A stretch of 64,000 bases of DNA from Forficula auricularia (Eukaryota > Arthropoda > Insecta > Dermaptera > Forficulidae): NCBI GenBank assembly GCA_024734495.1, contig JALMQS010000909.1:124001-188000 (forward strand). Direction: 5' to 3'. The position numbers and the translations under genes were made by a program. The notes beneath the pieces were generated by a model that saw only the letters and a list, made by a program, of their open reading frames with translations, did not search any database and was not told where the DNA came from. How positions within the stretch are numbered: the stretch's first letter is position 1; each line of letters opens with the position of its first letter. Below, piece by piece: positions 36,201-46,172 of the stretch.

Positions 36201-39200
36201 TATTTAATTTATCAAATTGCATTTCATATACAAAATTGTTCAGCATTTTATAATGAACAAAATAAGACCTTAAACTTGAAAATCAACCACTAGACAACCA
36301 AGATATAGTCGTTTTTCGATTGGTCTACAAGATTTTTGAAGTTAAGCATTGCTTTCTACTCATAACTCGATTAATTTTGAATCAAATTTTAAGAATAAAG
36401 TTTCATTTCATTCACAATCATATACTAAACATTTCATATAATAAAATCAGATTTAATAGAACCTATAATTAATAAGATATAGAGAGCTTTCGTCAAAATA
36501 TCGGTCATGTCATTCGCCAATCAGTCATTTCTCGTTAATTATTTAAGTTATCAAATTGCATTTTATATACAAAATTGTTCAGCATTTTATATTGGACAAA
36601 ATAAGACCTTAAACTTGAAAATCAACCACTAGACAACCAAGATATAGTCGTTTTTCGATTGGTCTACAAGATTTTTGAAGTTAAGCATTGATTTCTACTC
36701 ATAACTCAATTAATTTTGAATCAAATTTTAAAAATAAAGGTTCATTTCATTCACAATAATATAATAAACATTTCATATAATAAAATCATATTTAATAGAA
36801 CCTATAATTAATAAGATATAGAGAGCTTTCGTCAAAATATCGGTCATGTCATTCGCCAATCAGTCATTTCTCGTTAATTATTTAAGTTATCAAATTGCAT
36901 TTTATATACAAAATTGTTCAGCATTTTTATAATGGACAAAATAAGACCTTAAACTTGAAAATCAACCACTAGACAACCAAGATATAGTCGTTTTTCGATT
37001 GGTCTACAAGATTTTTGAAGTTAAGCATTGCTTTCTACTCATAACTCGATTAATTTTGAATCAAAATTTTAAAAATAAAGTTTCATTTCATTCACAATAA
37101 TATACTAAACATTTCATATAATAAAATCATATTTAATAGAACCTATAATTAATAAGATATAGAGAGCTTTCGTCAAAATATCGGTCATGTCATTCGCCAA
37201 TCAGTCATTTCTCGTTAATTATTTAAGTTATCAAATTGCATTTTATATACAAAATTGTTCAGCATTTTATAATGGACAAAATAAGACCTTAAACTTGAAA
37301 ATCAACCACTAGACAACCAAGATATAGTCGTTTTTCGATTGGTCTACAAGATTTTTAGAAGTTAAGCATGTCTTTCTACTCATAACTCGATTAAATTTCT
37401 TAACAAATTGCATTTAATTTTTCAAAATATTCAGCATTTTATAATGAACAAAATAAGACCTTAAAGTTGAAAATCAACAACTAGAAAACCAAGATAAAGT
37501 CGTTTTTGGATTGGTCTACTAGATTTTTAACGTTAAGCATGGCTGTCTGCTCATAACTCAATTAATTTTGAATCAAATTTTAAAAATAAAGTTTCATTTC
37601 ATTCACAATCATATACTAAACATTTCATATAATAAAAGCATATTTAATAGAACCTATAATTAATAAGATATAGAGAGCTTTCGTCAAAATATCGGTCATG
37701 TCATTCGCCAATCAGTCATTTCTCGTTAATTATTTAAGTTATCAAATTGCATTTTATATACAAAATTGTTCAGCATTTTATAATGAACAAAATAAGACCT
37801 TAAACTTGAAAATCAACCACTAGACAACCAAGATATAGTCGTTTTTCGATTGGTCTACAAGATTTTTGAAGTTAAGCATGTCTTTCTACTCATAACTCGA
37901 TTAAATTTCTTAACAAATTGCATTTAATTTTTCAAAATATTCAGCATTTTATAATGAACAAAATAAGACCTTAAAGTTGAAAATCAACAACTAGAAAACC
38001 AAGATAAAGTCGTTTTTGGATTGGTCTACTAGATTTTTAACGTTAAGCATGGCTGTCTGCTCATAACTCAATTAATTTTGAATCAAATTTTAAAAATAAA
38101 GTTTCATTTCATTCACAATCATATACTAAACATTTCATATAATAAAATCAGATTCAATAGAACCTATAATTAATAAGATATAGAGAGCTTTCGTCAAAAT
38201 ATCGGTCATGTCATTCGCCAATCAGTCATTTCTCGTTAATTATTTAATTTATCAAACTGCATTTCATATAGAAAATTGTTAAGCATTTTATAATGAACAA
38301 AATAAGACCTTAAACTTGAAAATCAACCACTAGACAACCAAGATATAGACGTTTTTCGATTGGTCTACAAGATTTTTGAAGTTAAGCATTGATTTCTACT
38401 CATAACTCGATTAATTTTGAATCAAATTTTAAGAATAAAGTTTCATTTCATTCACAATAATATACTAAACATTTCTTATAATAAAATCAGATTTAATAGA
38501 AGCTATAATTAATAAGATATAGAGAGCTTTCGTCAAAATATCGGTCATGTCATTCGCCAATCAGTCATTTCTCGTTAATTATTTAAGTTATCAAATTGCA
38601 TTTTATATACAAAATTGTTCAGCATTTTATAATGAACAAAATAAGACCTTAAACTTGAAAATCAACCACTAGACAACCAAGATATAGTCGTTTTTCGATT
38701 GGTCTACAAGATTTTCGAAGTTAAGCATGTCTTTCTACTCATAACTCGATTAAATTTCTTAACAAATTGCATTTAATTTTTCAAAATATTCAGCATTTTA
38801 TAATGAACAAAATAAGACCTTAAAGTTGAAAATCAACAACTAGAAAACCAAGATAAAGTCGTTTTTGGATTGGTCTACTAGATTTTTAACGTTAAGCATG
38901 GCTGTCTGCTCATAACTCAATTAATTTTGAATCAAATTTTAAAAATAAAGTTTCATTTCATTCACAATCATATACTAAACATTTCATATAATAAAAGCAT
39001 ATTTAATAGAACCTATAATTAATAAGATATAGAGAGCTTTCGTCAAAATATCGGTCATGTCATTCGCCAATCAGTCATTTCTCGTTAATTATTTAAGTTA
39101 TCAAATTGCATTTTATATACAAAATTGTTCAGCATTTTATAATGAACAAAATAAGACCTTAAACTTGAAAATCAACCACTAGACAACCAAGATATTGTCG

Positions 39201-42200
39201 TTTTTCGATTGGTCTAGAAGATTTTTGAAGTTAAGCATTGATTTCTACTCATAACTCGATTAATTTTGAATCAAATTTTAAAAATAAAGGTTCATTTCAT
39301 TCACAATAATATACTAAACATTTCATATAATAAAATCATATTTAATAGAACCTATAATTAATAAGATATAGAGAGCTTTCGTCAAAATATCGGTCATGTC
39401 ATTCGCCAATCAGTCATTTCTCGTTAATTATTTAAGTTATCAAATTGCATTTTATATACAAAATTGTTCAGCATTTTATAATGAACAAAATAAGACCTTA
39501 AACTTGAAAATCAACCACTAGACAACCAAGATATTGTCGTTTTTCTATTGGTCTAGAAGATTTTTGAAGTTAAGCATTGATTTCTACTCATAACTCGATT
39601 AATTTTGAATCAAATTTTAAAAATAAAGTTTCATTTCATTCACAATAATATACTAAACATTTCATATAATAAAATCATATTTAATAGAACCTATAATTAA
39701 TAAGATATAGAGAGCTTTCGTCAAAATATCGGTCATGTCATTCGCCAATCAGTCATTTCTCGTTAATTATTTAAGTTATCAAATTGCATTTTATATACAA
39801 AATTGTTCAGCATTTTATAATGGACAAAATAAGACCTTAAACTTGAAAATCAACCACTAGACAACCAAGATATAGTCGTTTTTCGATTGGTCTACAAGAT
39901 TTTTGAAGTTAAGCATGTCTTTCTACTCATAACTCGATTAAATTTCTTAACAAATTGCATTTAATTTTTCAAAATATTCAGCATTTTATAATGAACAAAA
40001 TAAGACCTTAAAGTTGAAAATCAACAACTAGAAAACCAAGATAAAGTCGTTTTTGGATTGGTCTACTAGATTTTTAACGTTAAGCATGGCTGTCTGCTCA
40101 TAACTCAATTAATTTTGAATCAAATTTTAAAAATAAAGTTTCATTTCATTCACAATCATATACTAAACATTTCATATAATAAAAGCATATTTAATAGAAC
40201 CTATAATTAATAAGATATAGAGAGCTTTCGTCAAAATATCGGTCATGTCATTCGCCAATCAGTCATTTCTCGTTAATTATTTAAGTTATCAAATTGCATT
40301 TTATATACAAAATTGTTAAGCATTTTATAATGAACAAAATAAGACGCTTAAACTTGAAAATCAGCAACCATGAACAAGCAAGATGTTGTCGTTTTTGGAT
40401 TGGGCTAGTAGATTTTTGAACGTTAAGCATGGCTGTCTGCTCGTAACTCGATTAATTTTGAATCAAATTTTTGAAAATAAAGGTTCGTTTCATTCACAAT
40501 AATATACTAAACATTTCATATAATAAAAGCATATTTAATAGAACCTATAATTAATAAGATATAGAGAGCTTTCGTCAAAATATCGGTCATGTCGATTCGC
40601 CAATCAGTCATTTTCCCGTTAATTATTTAAGTTATCAAATTGCATTTTATATACAAAATTGTTCAGCATTTTATAATGAACAAAATAAGACCTTAGTACT
40701 TGAAAATCAACCACTACGACAACCTTAAGAGATATTGTCGTTTTTCGATTGGTCTAGAAGATTTTTGAAGTTAAGCATTGATTTCTACTCATAACTCGAT
40801 TAATTTTGAATCAAATTTTAAAAATAAAGGTTCATTTCATTCACAATAATATACTAAACATTTCATATAATAAAATCATATTTAATAGAACCTATAATTA
40901 ATAAGATATAGAGAGCTTTCGTCAAAATATCGGTCATGTCATTCGCCAATCAGTCATTTCTCGTTAATTATTTAAGTTATCAAATTGCATTTTATATACA
41001 AAATTGTTCAGCATTTTATAATGGACAAAATAAGACCTTAAACTTGAAAATCAACCACTAGACAACCAAGATATAGTCGTTTTTCGATTGGTCTACAAGA
41101 TTTTTGAAGTTAAGCATGTCTTTCTACTCATAACTCGATTAAATTTCTTAACAAATTGCATTTAATTTTTCAAAATATTCAGCATTTTATAATGAACAAA
41201 ATAAGACCTTAAAGTTGAAAATCAACAACTAGAAAACCAAGATAAAGTCGTTTTTGGATTGGTCTACTAGATTTTTAACGTTAAGCATGGCTGTCTGCTC
41301 ATAACTCAATTAATTTTGAATCAAATTTTAAAAATAAAGTTTCATTTCATTCACAATCATATACTAAACATTTCATATAATAAAAGCATATTTAATAGAA
41401 CCTATAATTAATAAGATATAGAGAGCTTTCGTCAAAATATCGGTCATGTCATTCGCCAATCAGTCATTTCTCGTTAATTATTTAAGTTATCAAATTGCAT
41501 TTTATATACAAAATTGTTCAGCATTTTATAATGAACAAAATAAGACCTTAAACTTGAAAATCAACCACTAGACAACCAAGATATAGACGTTTTTCGATTG
41601 GTCTACAAGATTTTTGAAGTTAAGCATTGATTTCTACTCATAACTCGATTAATTTTGAATCAAATTTTAAGAATAAAGTTTCATTTCATTCACAATCATA
41701 TACTAAACATTTCATATAATAAAATCAGATTTAATAGAACCTATAATTAATAAGATATAGAGAGCTTTCGTCAAAATATCGGTCATGTCATTCGCCAATC
41801 AGTCATTTCTCGTTAATTATTTAAGTTATCAAATTGCATTTTATATACAAAATTGTTCAGCATTTTATAATGAACAAAATAAGACCTTAAACTTGAAAAT
41901 CAACCACTAGACAACCAAGATATAGACGTTTTTCGATTGGTCTACAAGATTTTTGAAGTTAAGCATTGATTTCTACTCATAACTCGATTAATTTTGAATC
42001 AAATTTTAAGAATAAAATTTCATTTCATTCACAATCATATACTAAACATTTCATATAATAAAATCAGATTTAATAGAACCTATAATTAATAAGATATAGA
42101 GAGCTTTCGTCAAAATATCGGTCATGTGATTCGCTAATCAGTCATTTCTCGTTAATTATTTAATTTATCAAATTGCATTTCATATACAAAATTATTCAGC

Positions 42201-42357
42201 ATTTTATAATGAACAAAATAAGACCTTAAACTTGAAAATCAACCACTAGACAACCAAGATATAGTCGTTTTTCGATTGGTCTACAAGATTTTCGAAGTTA
42301 AGCATGTCTTTCTACTCATAACTCGATTAAATTTCTTAACAAATTGCATTTAATTTT
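12300..42357 (+). repeat. satellite array: 339-bp monomers plus ~171-bp half-monomers
   Basis: Using the anchor ACAAAATAAG, successive starts are 12,311, 12,651, 12,823, 13,162, 13,501, 13,672, 14,011, 14,350, 14,690 and 15,029. Steps are therefore 339-340 or 171-172. Roughly 78 full monomers and 21 half-monomers are estimated from total length. Half-monomers end AAATTTCTTAACAAATTGCA then a TTTTTCAAAATATTCAGC stretch. Each of the 20 whose downstream side is readable is followed by a full monomer with GGCTGTCTGCTCATAACTC. Subtypes differ at fixed sites (for example GATATAGTCG, GATATAGACG, GATATTGTCG; AATATACTAAAC or AATATAATAAAC). A five-unit block of ~1,360 bp is tandem at 15,714-18,435 and seen again near 37,270-38,640. 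No frame of 60 codons or more lies fully inside the array after 12,792. Confidence 0.97.
15714..18435 (+). repeat. higher-order repeat: two tandem ~1.36-kb five-unit blocks
   Basis: The order is half-monomer, G-type monomer, half-monomer, G-type variant (GATTCAATAG, AAACTGCATTTCATATAG) and T-type (GATATAGACG, CTTATAATAAAATCAG, AGAAGC). It starts at 15,714 and is repeated from 17,075 with the same diagnostic bases. A related block lies at about 37,270-38,640. Confidence 0.85.
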
Positions 42358-42656
42358 NNNNNNNNNNNNNNNNNNNNNNNNNNNNNNNNNNNNNNNNNNN
42401 NNNNNNNNNNNNNNNNNNNNNNNNNNNNNNNNNNNNNNNNNNNNNNNNNNNNNNNNNNNNNNNNNNNNNNNNNNNNNNNNNNNNNNNNNNNNNNNNNNNN
42501 NNNNNNNNNNNNNNNNNNNNNNNNNNNNNNNNNNNNNNNNNNNNNNNNNNNNNNNNNNNNNNNNNNNNNNNNNNNNNNNNNNNNNNNNNNNNNNNNNNNN
42601 NNNNNNNNNNNNNNNNNNNNNNNNNNNNNNNNNNNNNNNNNNNNNNNNNNNNNNNN
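42358..42656. other. assembly gap (299 N)
   Basis: The run of N begins inside a half-monomer, and diverged satellite follows it. The true array length is therefore unknown. Confidence 0.99.
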
Positions 42657-43555
42657 CATCTCCTAAGTCTGGATATTTTCAACCAAATTTTAAAAATTAA
42701 GTTTCATTTAATTCACAATAATATACTAAACATTTCTTATAATAAAAGCATATTTAATTAAACCAATAGTCAGTGAGTTATAGAGAGTTTTCGTCAAAAT
42801 ATCGGTCATGTGAATTGGCCAATCTGTCTTATCTCCTTAATTATCAAATTTATCAAATTGCATTTCATATATAAAATGTTCAGTATGTTATAGGGGACAA
42901 ATTAAGACTTTATTTTTGAAAATCAACCCTCAAACATACAAGATAGTGTGGTCTATTCGATTGCTCTAGAAGGCTTTCCAAGTTATGCATTGCTAGCATC
43001 TCAAAAGTCGGTCAATTCTCAACCAAATTTTAAAAATAAAGTTTCATTATATTCAGAATAATATACTAAACATTTCTTATAATCAAAGCATCATTAATAG
43101 AACCAATAATCTGTGAGATATAGACAGGTTTCTTCAAAATATTGTCATGTAAATTGGCCAATCTCCTTAATTATTTAAATTGAAAGTTTTTTGCCGAGAG
43201 TAGCAGAATTTTTATATATTGAAGGAGACAATAAAAGAGTGTCTTCTGCTGGAATTATAAAATTTATTTATTTATAACGAAACTATAATTCCAGCAGAAG
43301 ACACACTCTTTTATTGTTCTCTTCTTAATTATTTAATTTATCAAATTGCATTTCATATATAAAATATTCAGTATGTTATAGGGGACAAATTAAGACTTTA
43401 TTTTTGAAAATCAACCTTTAAACAACCAAGAAATAGTGCTCTTTTTGAGTCTAATTAAATTGTTCTCAAAGCTTTTCTAAGTTAAGCACTGATTTCAGCC
43501 CCCACCCGGTTAATTTTAAAAATAAAGTGTCGTTTTGTTTACAATATTTTATTCA
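42657..43555 (+). repeat. diverged satellite monomers, right edge
   Basis: It retains satellite blocks such as TCAAAATATCGGTCATGTGA, CAAATTGCATTTCATATA and GAAAATCAACC, with many substitutions and indels. About 2.5 units are present, interrupted by a small hairpin element. Satellite similarity fades by about 43,555. Confidence 0.85.
43221..43324. mobile_element. ~104-bp hairpin (foldback) inserted in diverged satellite
   Basis: Arms of ~39 bp (43,221-43,259 and 43,284-43,324) are inverted copies with few differences; each contains a CTTCTGCTGGAATTATA block or its complement. The spacer is ~24 bp. It interrupts the satellite monomer before a TTAATTATTTAA segment that appears on both sides. 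Confidence 0.75.
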
Positions 43556-43644
43556 TTGTTTACTTGTATTAATGAAAATGTAAATAAAGTTAAATCTATA
43601 CGTTTATTTTAGCTCTTCCTTATTTTTCTATTCTCTCTTTATTT

Positions 43645-43743
43645 TTATTTTATGCTGAGATCTTGTCCGATGTGTATTGAAAATTCGGCCATTAGGTTTC
43701 GGTGCCATGCATCAAGCTCTTTGGATGTTAAGGCCAATATACT
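43645..43743 (-). CDS. candidate terminal exon of an unrecognised host gene
   Basis: On the minus strand a pyrimidine-rich stretch ends in TTTTATTTTCACAG, a good 3' splice site. The next 99 bp begin in phase 0 and read SILALTSKELDAWHRNLM and then AEFSIHIGQDLSIK before a stop at 43,647-43,645. Residue composition is protein-like, with Trp, His and alternating charged and hydrophobic positions. Base composition is higher in GC than the flanks. AATAAA-type signals occur downstream on the same strand. I do not recognise the family, and no upstream exon was found within the window. Alternatives are a transposon-derived or pseudogene exon. It would be the only host coding sequence here and lies under 100 bp from the satellite edge. 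Confidence 0.45.
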   Translation of the reverse strand, partial: SILALTSKELDAWHRNLMAEFSIHIGQDLSIK

Positions 43744-44052
43744 CTGTGAAAATAAAAATAAATAAATAAAAAACACACTTTAAAATTAAAATATTCCTTA
43801 TTATTAATTTCTTTAAATATAATTCAAAATCAAAATCAAATTTTAATTACATTTGAAAAGGTCTATTCTTTTACAAACTAAAAAATACATTATTATTGAA
43901 ATACTTGAATAAAAACAAAAATTAACCAAAATAAACTAACGTATCAATGTTTTCTATTTTGGGAAGTCTTTATTATGTTTCCTTACATTGGTTTCCTCCT
44001 ACTTTTAACTCCTCTATTAAGTCTTTAACTTTTATTTTATCAATGTTACTTT

Positions 44053-44111
44053 TATTCAATTTCCGACGTTTCGGAGACTTTTTTCCTTTTCCTTCTTCAG
44101 TGTATTGAATA
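44053..44111 (-). ncRNA. hammerhead-ribozyme-like motif (left arm)
   Basis: Reading 44,111 to 44,053: stem I strand TATTCAAT, core CTGAAGA, a stem II segment beginning AGGA and ending TCTCC, then GAAACGTC, then stem I partner ATTGAATA. Core bases CUGANGA, GAAA and the cleavage triplet GUC are intact. Stem II is weak here (about 3 pairs). Confidence 0.62.
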
Positions 44112-44238
44112 GTTATTGATGGGTAGGTATAACTCGGTTCCTATTTGTCTCTCCTTTCAGTGATAGAAACAATATTACAACTTGTAATTTACAAAAGAAA
44201 GACAGATGGGAACCGAGTTATACTCATCCGTCAATAAC

Positions 44239-44295
44239 TATTCAATACCCTGAAGAAGGAGATAAAAAAGTCTCCAGAAAGTCGGAAATTGAATA
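44239..44295 (+). ncRNA. hammerhead-ribozyme-like motif (right arm)
   Basis: Stem I is TATTCAAT (44,239-44,246) with ATTGAATA (44,288-44,295). The core is CTGAAGA (44,250-44,256). Stem II is GGAGA (44,258-44,262) with TCTCC (44,271-44,275). AGAAAGTC follows. Stem II is good, but an extra A and a missing C next to GAAA probably weaken catalysis. Confidence 0.58.
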
Positions 44296-44637
44296 AAAGT
44301 AAATAATTTATGGGCTGGCTTTCATTATAACCCACTTTTATTTCGCTTAACAGTCCGTCTTTCAAAGAAAATCAAGAAAATTAAAATCTAAATAATCGGC
44401 AAGGAAAAAATTGGGGTTTTTGCCTATTTTTTTTTTTTTTTTATCAAAATAGTTTTAATTTTTTTTGAAATAAAAAAAAAATATATAAACAAAATTAAGC
44501 ACTAATTTTTACTGCACAATTTAAATAACGTGTCTTTTTTTTCTTACTTTTAAAATAGGAATAAAATTACATAAAAATGAATAAAAAAAATATTTTTTTA
44601 AAATTTCTTTATTATAAAATTTTGTAATTATATCGTC

Positions 44638-44709
44638 AGGCCGAGCCGCCATAGAGGCGTGCCGCCTCTAGGCACTGGCCTAGTGTGCCTAGTGGGAAAT
44701 CCGTCCCTG
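44638..44709 (-). mobile_element. hAT-type terminal fragment
   Basis: The minus strand from 44,709 reads CAGGGACGGATTTCCCACTA, then a GCCTAGAGGCGGC-type GC-rich stretch. This pattern is common at hAT element ends. Only one end is seen. Repeat C begins directly to its right. Confidence 0.5.
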
Positions 44710-44734
44710 GTATTTTGTTTATCTGATGTTGTAT

Positions 44735-44975
44735 AAAAATATACTTCCTATGAAAGTTGTTCAGTTTTTTTTGTAGATTAATTAGATGTATAGAAAAATA
44801 TAGGGTTCTATTTAAAAAACAGAACTTGACATTGAAATACTCTTGAAATCTTGTTCTACAACGACAAAAAATAGCGTAGTTTAGTTTCCCCTTCGATATA
44901 AACAAACTTTTATTTGAAACTTTTTCCATATAATGCACTATTTTTGAGTTATAAGACTGTCTCAAGATAAAATTA
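44735..44975 (-). repeat. dispersed repeat C, minus copy
   Basis: Inverse relative of 8,432-8,680, ending at TCTCAAGATAAAA. Short open frames here are incidental. Confidence 0.75.
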
Positions 44976-45039
44976 GATTAATGCGATTTACCGATTCTTT
45001 TTTTTTCTTTTTATTGTAGGCTATTAGCCCTGTTTTTCT

Positions 45040-45240
45040 TGACCGTAGCACAGGTTGCGGGGTGGGGATGGATGTGGGGGTGCAGGAGGTGGGTGCTGGG
45101 TTGGTGGAGTAGGGGGTTCGGGCTGTGGGGGTCCAGGGGGCATAGTGGAGTGCGGTGTGCGGAGGTGGTACGGGGCAGGGGTCCAGGGGGCGTAGTAGGG
45201 TTGAATGGGGGTTCAGGGGTGGGGTGCAGTGACAGGGTGG
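45040..45240 (+). repeat. G-rich strand-asymmetric block
   Basis: About 200 bp dominated by G-runs of 3-6 on the plus strand, with repeated GGGGGTCCAGGGGGC motifs. Similar sequence, as C-runs, occurs at 46,797-46,875 and near the ends of the foldback at 54,543-55,458, so it belongs to that foldback family. The apparent Gly/Trp-rich frame here is not a gene. Confidence 0.6.
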
Positions 45241-45631
45241 TTTTTATCAGAATTTAAAATTAAAAATAGTATTAATATATAACTTTTAACTGAAGCAAAA
45301 AGTTGCCGAGCATCGCTCGGTGGCTCCAGGTACTATATATAGAAAAGATTAGAAGGAGAAATTTAGTAAAAGATTAATCTTACCTTAAATTGAATTATTT
45401 CTTATGAAAATACAAATATTGTCTATTTTCGAGTGAAGATCTCATCTTGTTTTATTTAATTTTCTCTCTAATAGATCAAATAATATATCTGAAAATAAAA
45501 TCTATTTGTATATTAGCTATAATAATTAGATAATTTACCGTTTAAGAGGTCCAATTCTATGTATCAGTTGATGTTATTAATTCATTTTGAAGGAATTTGA
45601 TTTGAAATATTTCACTCCATGTTATTCTAGT

Positions 45632-45784
45632 TATATTTTCAAATTGACAAGGGACTTCCTGCGACTAGCAGACGAGACGTCGCCCAAGACGATGACGATC
45701 ACGCAAACCCAGCCAGCGCCGAAATTGAAATTAAATTTAGGAACGCGGTGTTGGTTTATAGTGAAACATTGTTAAAATTAAATT
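45632..45784 (+). CDS. short exon-like open segment, unrecognised
   Basis: After TTCTAG (a possible 3' splice site), a frame of ~50 codons reads LYFQIDKGLPATSRRDVAQD, DDDHANPASAEIEIKFRNAV and LVYSETLLKLN to a stop. GC content is locally higher than the flanks. It could be an exon, or a remnant of the N-terminal part of a Penelope-like protein, since a Penelope-like end follows within 70 bp. A second overlapping frame is also open. Low confidence. Confidence 0.25.
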
Positions 45785-45851
45785 AGGTTGGAGTTGGTGG
45801 TGTTTCCCAAGGAGAAAAATTAAAATACAAAGATTTTTTAGTTTACTCTAT

Positions 45852-45879
45852 ATATTTCGAGCTCTTAATTCATCGTCAG
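45852..45879 (-). ncRNA. hammerhead-type core at PLE2 3' end
   Basis: The minus strand reads CTGACGA, then TGAATTAAGAGCTC, then GAAATATATA. Flanking CTC and GAG could close stem I. Stem II pairs poorly, so the copy is probably degraded. Confidence 0.4.
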
Positions 45880-46172
45880 GAGAAAATTGACTGAAGATAA
45901 CATAAAATAATGAACAGAATTTATTTTAATATGACGGATAGTTATTTATGACTTAGTGTAAATAAGAAAGAAAGAAATATCAGAGGATGGGATAGCCTTA
46001 AAGAGGGAGAACCGAATGAACAGATGGAGCGGACAGAGGGTTAAACTGGAAATAAAGGAAAGATATTTATCCTTGGAAGATGCCGAAAATTATGTATGTG
46101 CCATAAAGGGGGCAATAAACTATGGAGTGAGGATGAATAGTGAAATTTTTTTTTATATTTTTAAAATTCAAA

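Larger units (their letters stand above)
44047..44306. repeat. inverted repeat with ~100-bp arms
   Basis: Outer ends TTACTTTTATTCAATTTCCG and CGGAAATTGAATAAAAGTAA, and inner ends with AACCGAGTTATA, are mutual inverses. The arms are about 44,047-44,148 and 44,206-44,306, with a ~57-bp spacer. Each arm carries a hammerhead-like motif. It probably derives from a Penelope-like terminal repeat pair without the internal region. Confidence 0.8.

Noticed and set aside
12300..42357. CRISPR-like regularly spaced repeats
   Set aside because: Units are 339 or 171 bp, contiguous and without unique spacers; this is a eukaryotic satellite.
12300..42357. Hammerhead ribozyme within the satellite, as known for some animal satellites
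   Set aside because: No CUGANGA with a following GAAA was found on either strand of the monomer.
42336..42700. Open frames running through the N gap
   Set aside because: They consist almost only of unknown residues and are an artefact of the gap.
45039..45257. Gly/Trp-rich 72-codon frame
   Set aside because: It is translation of a G-rich repeat block with no coding signature.
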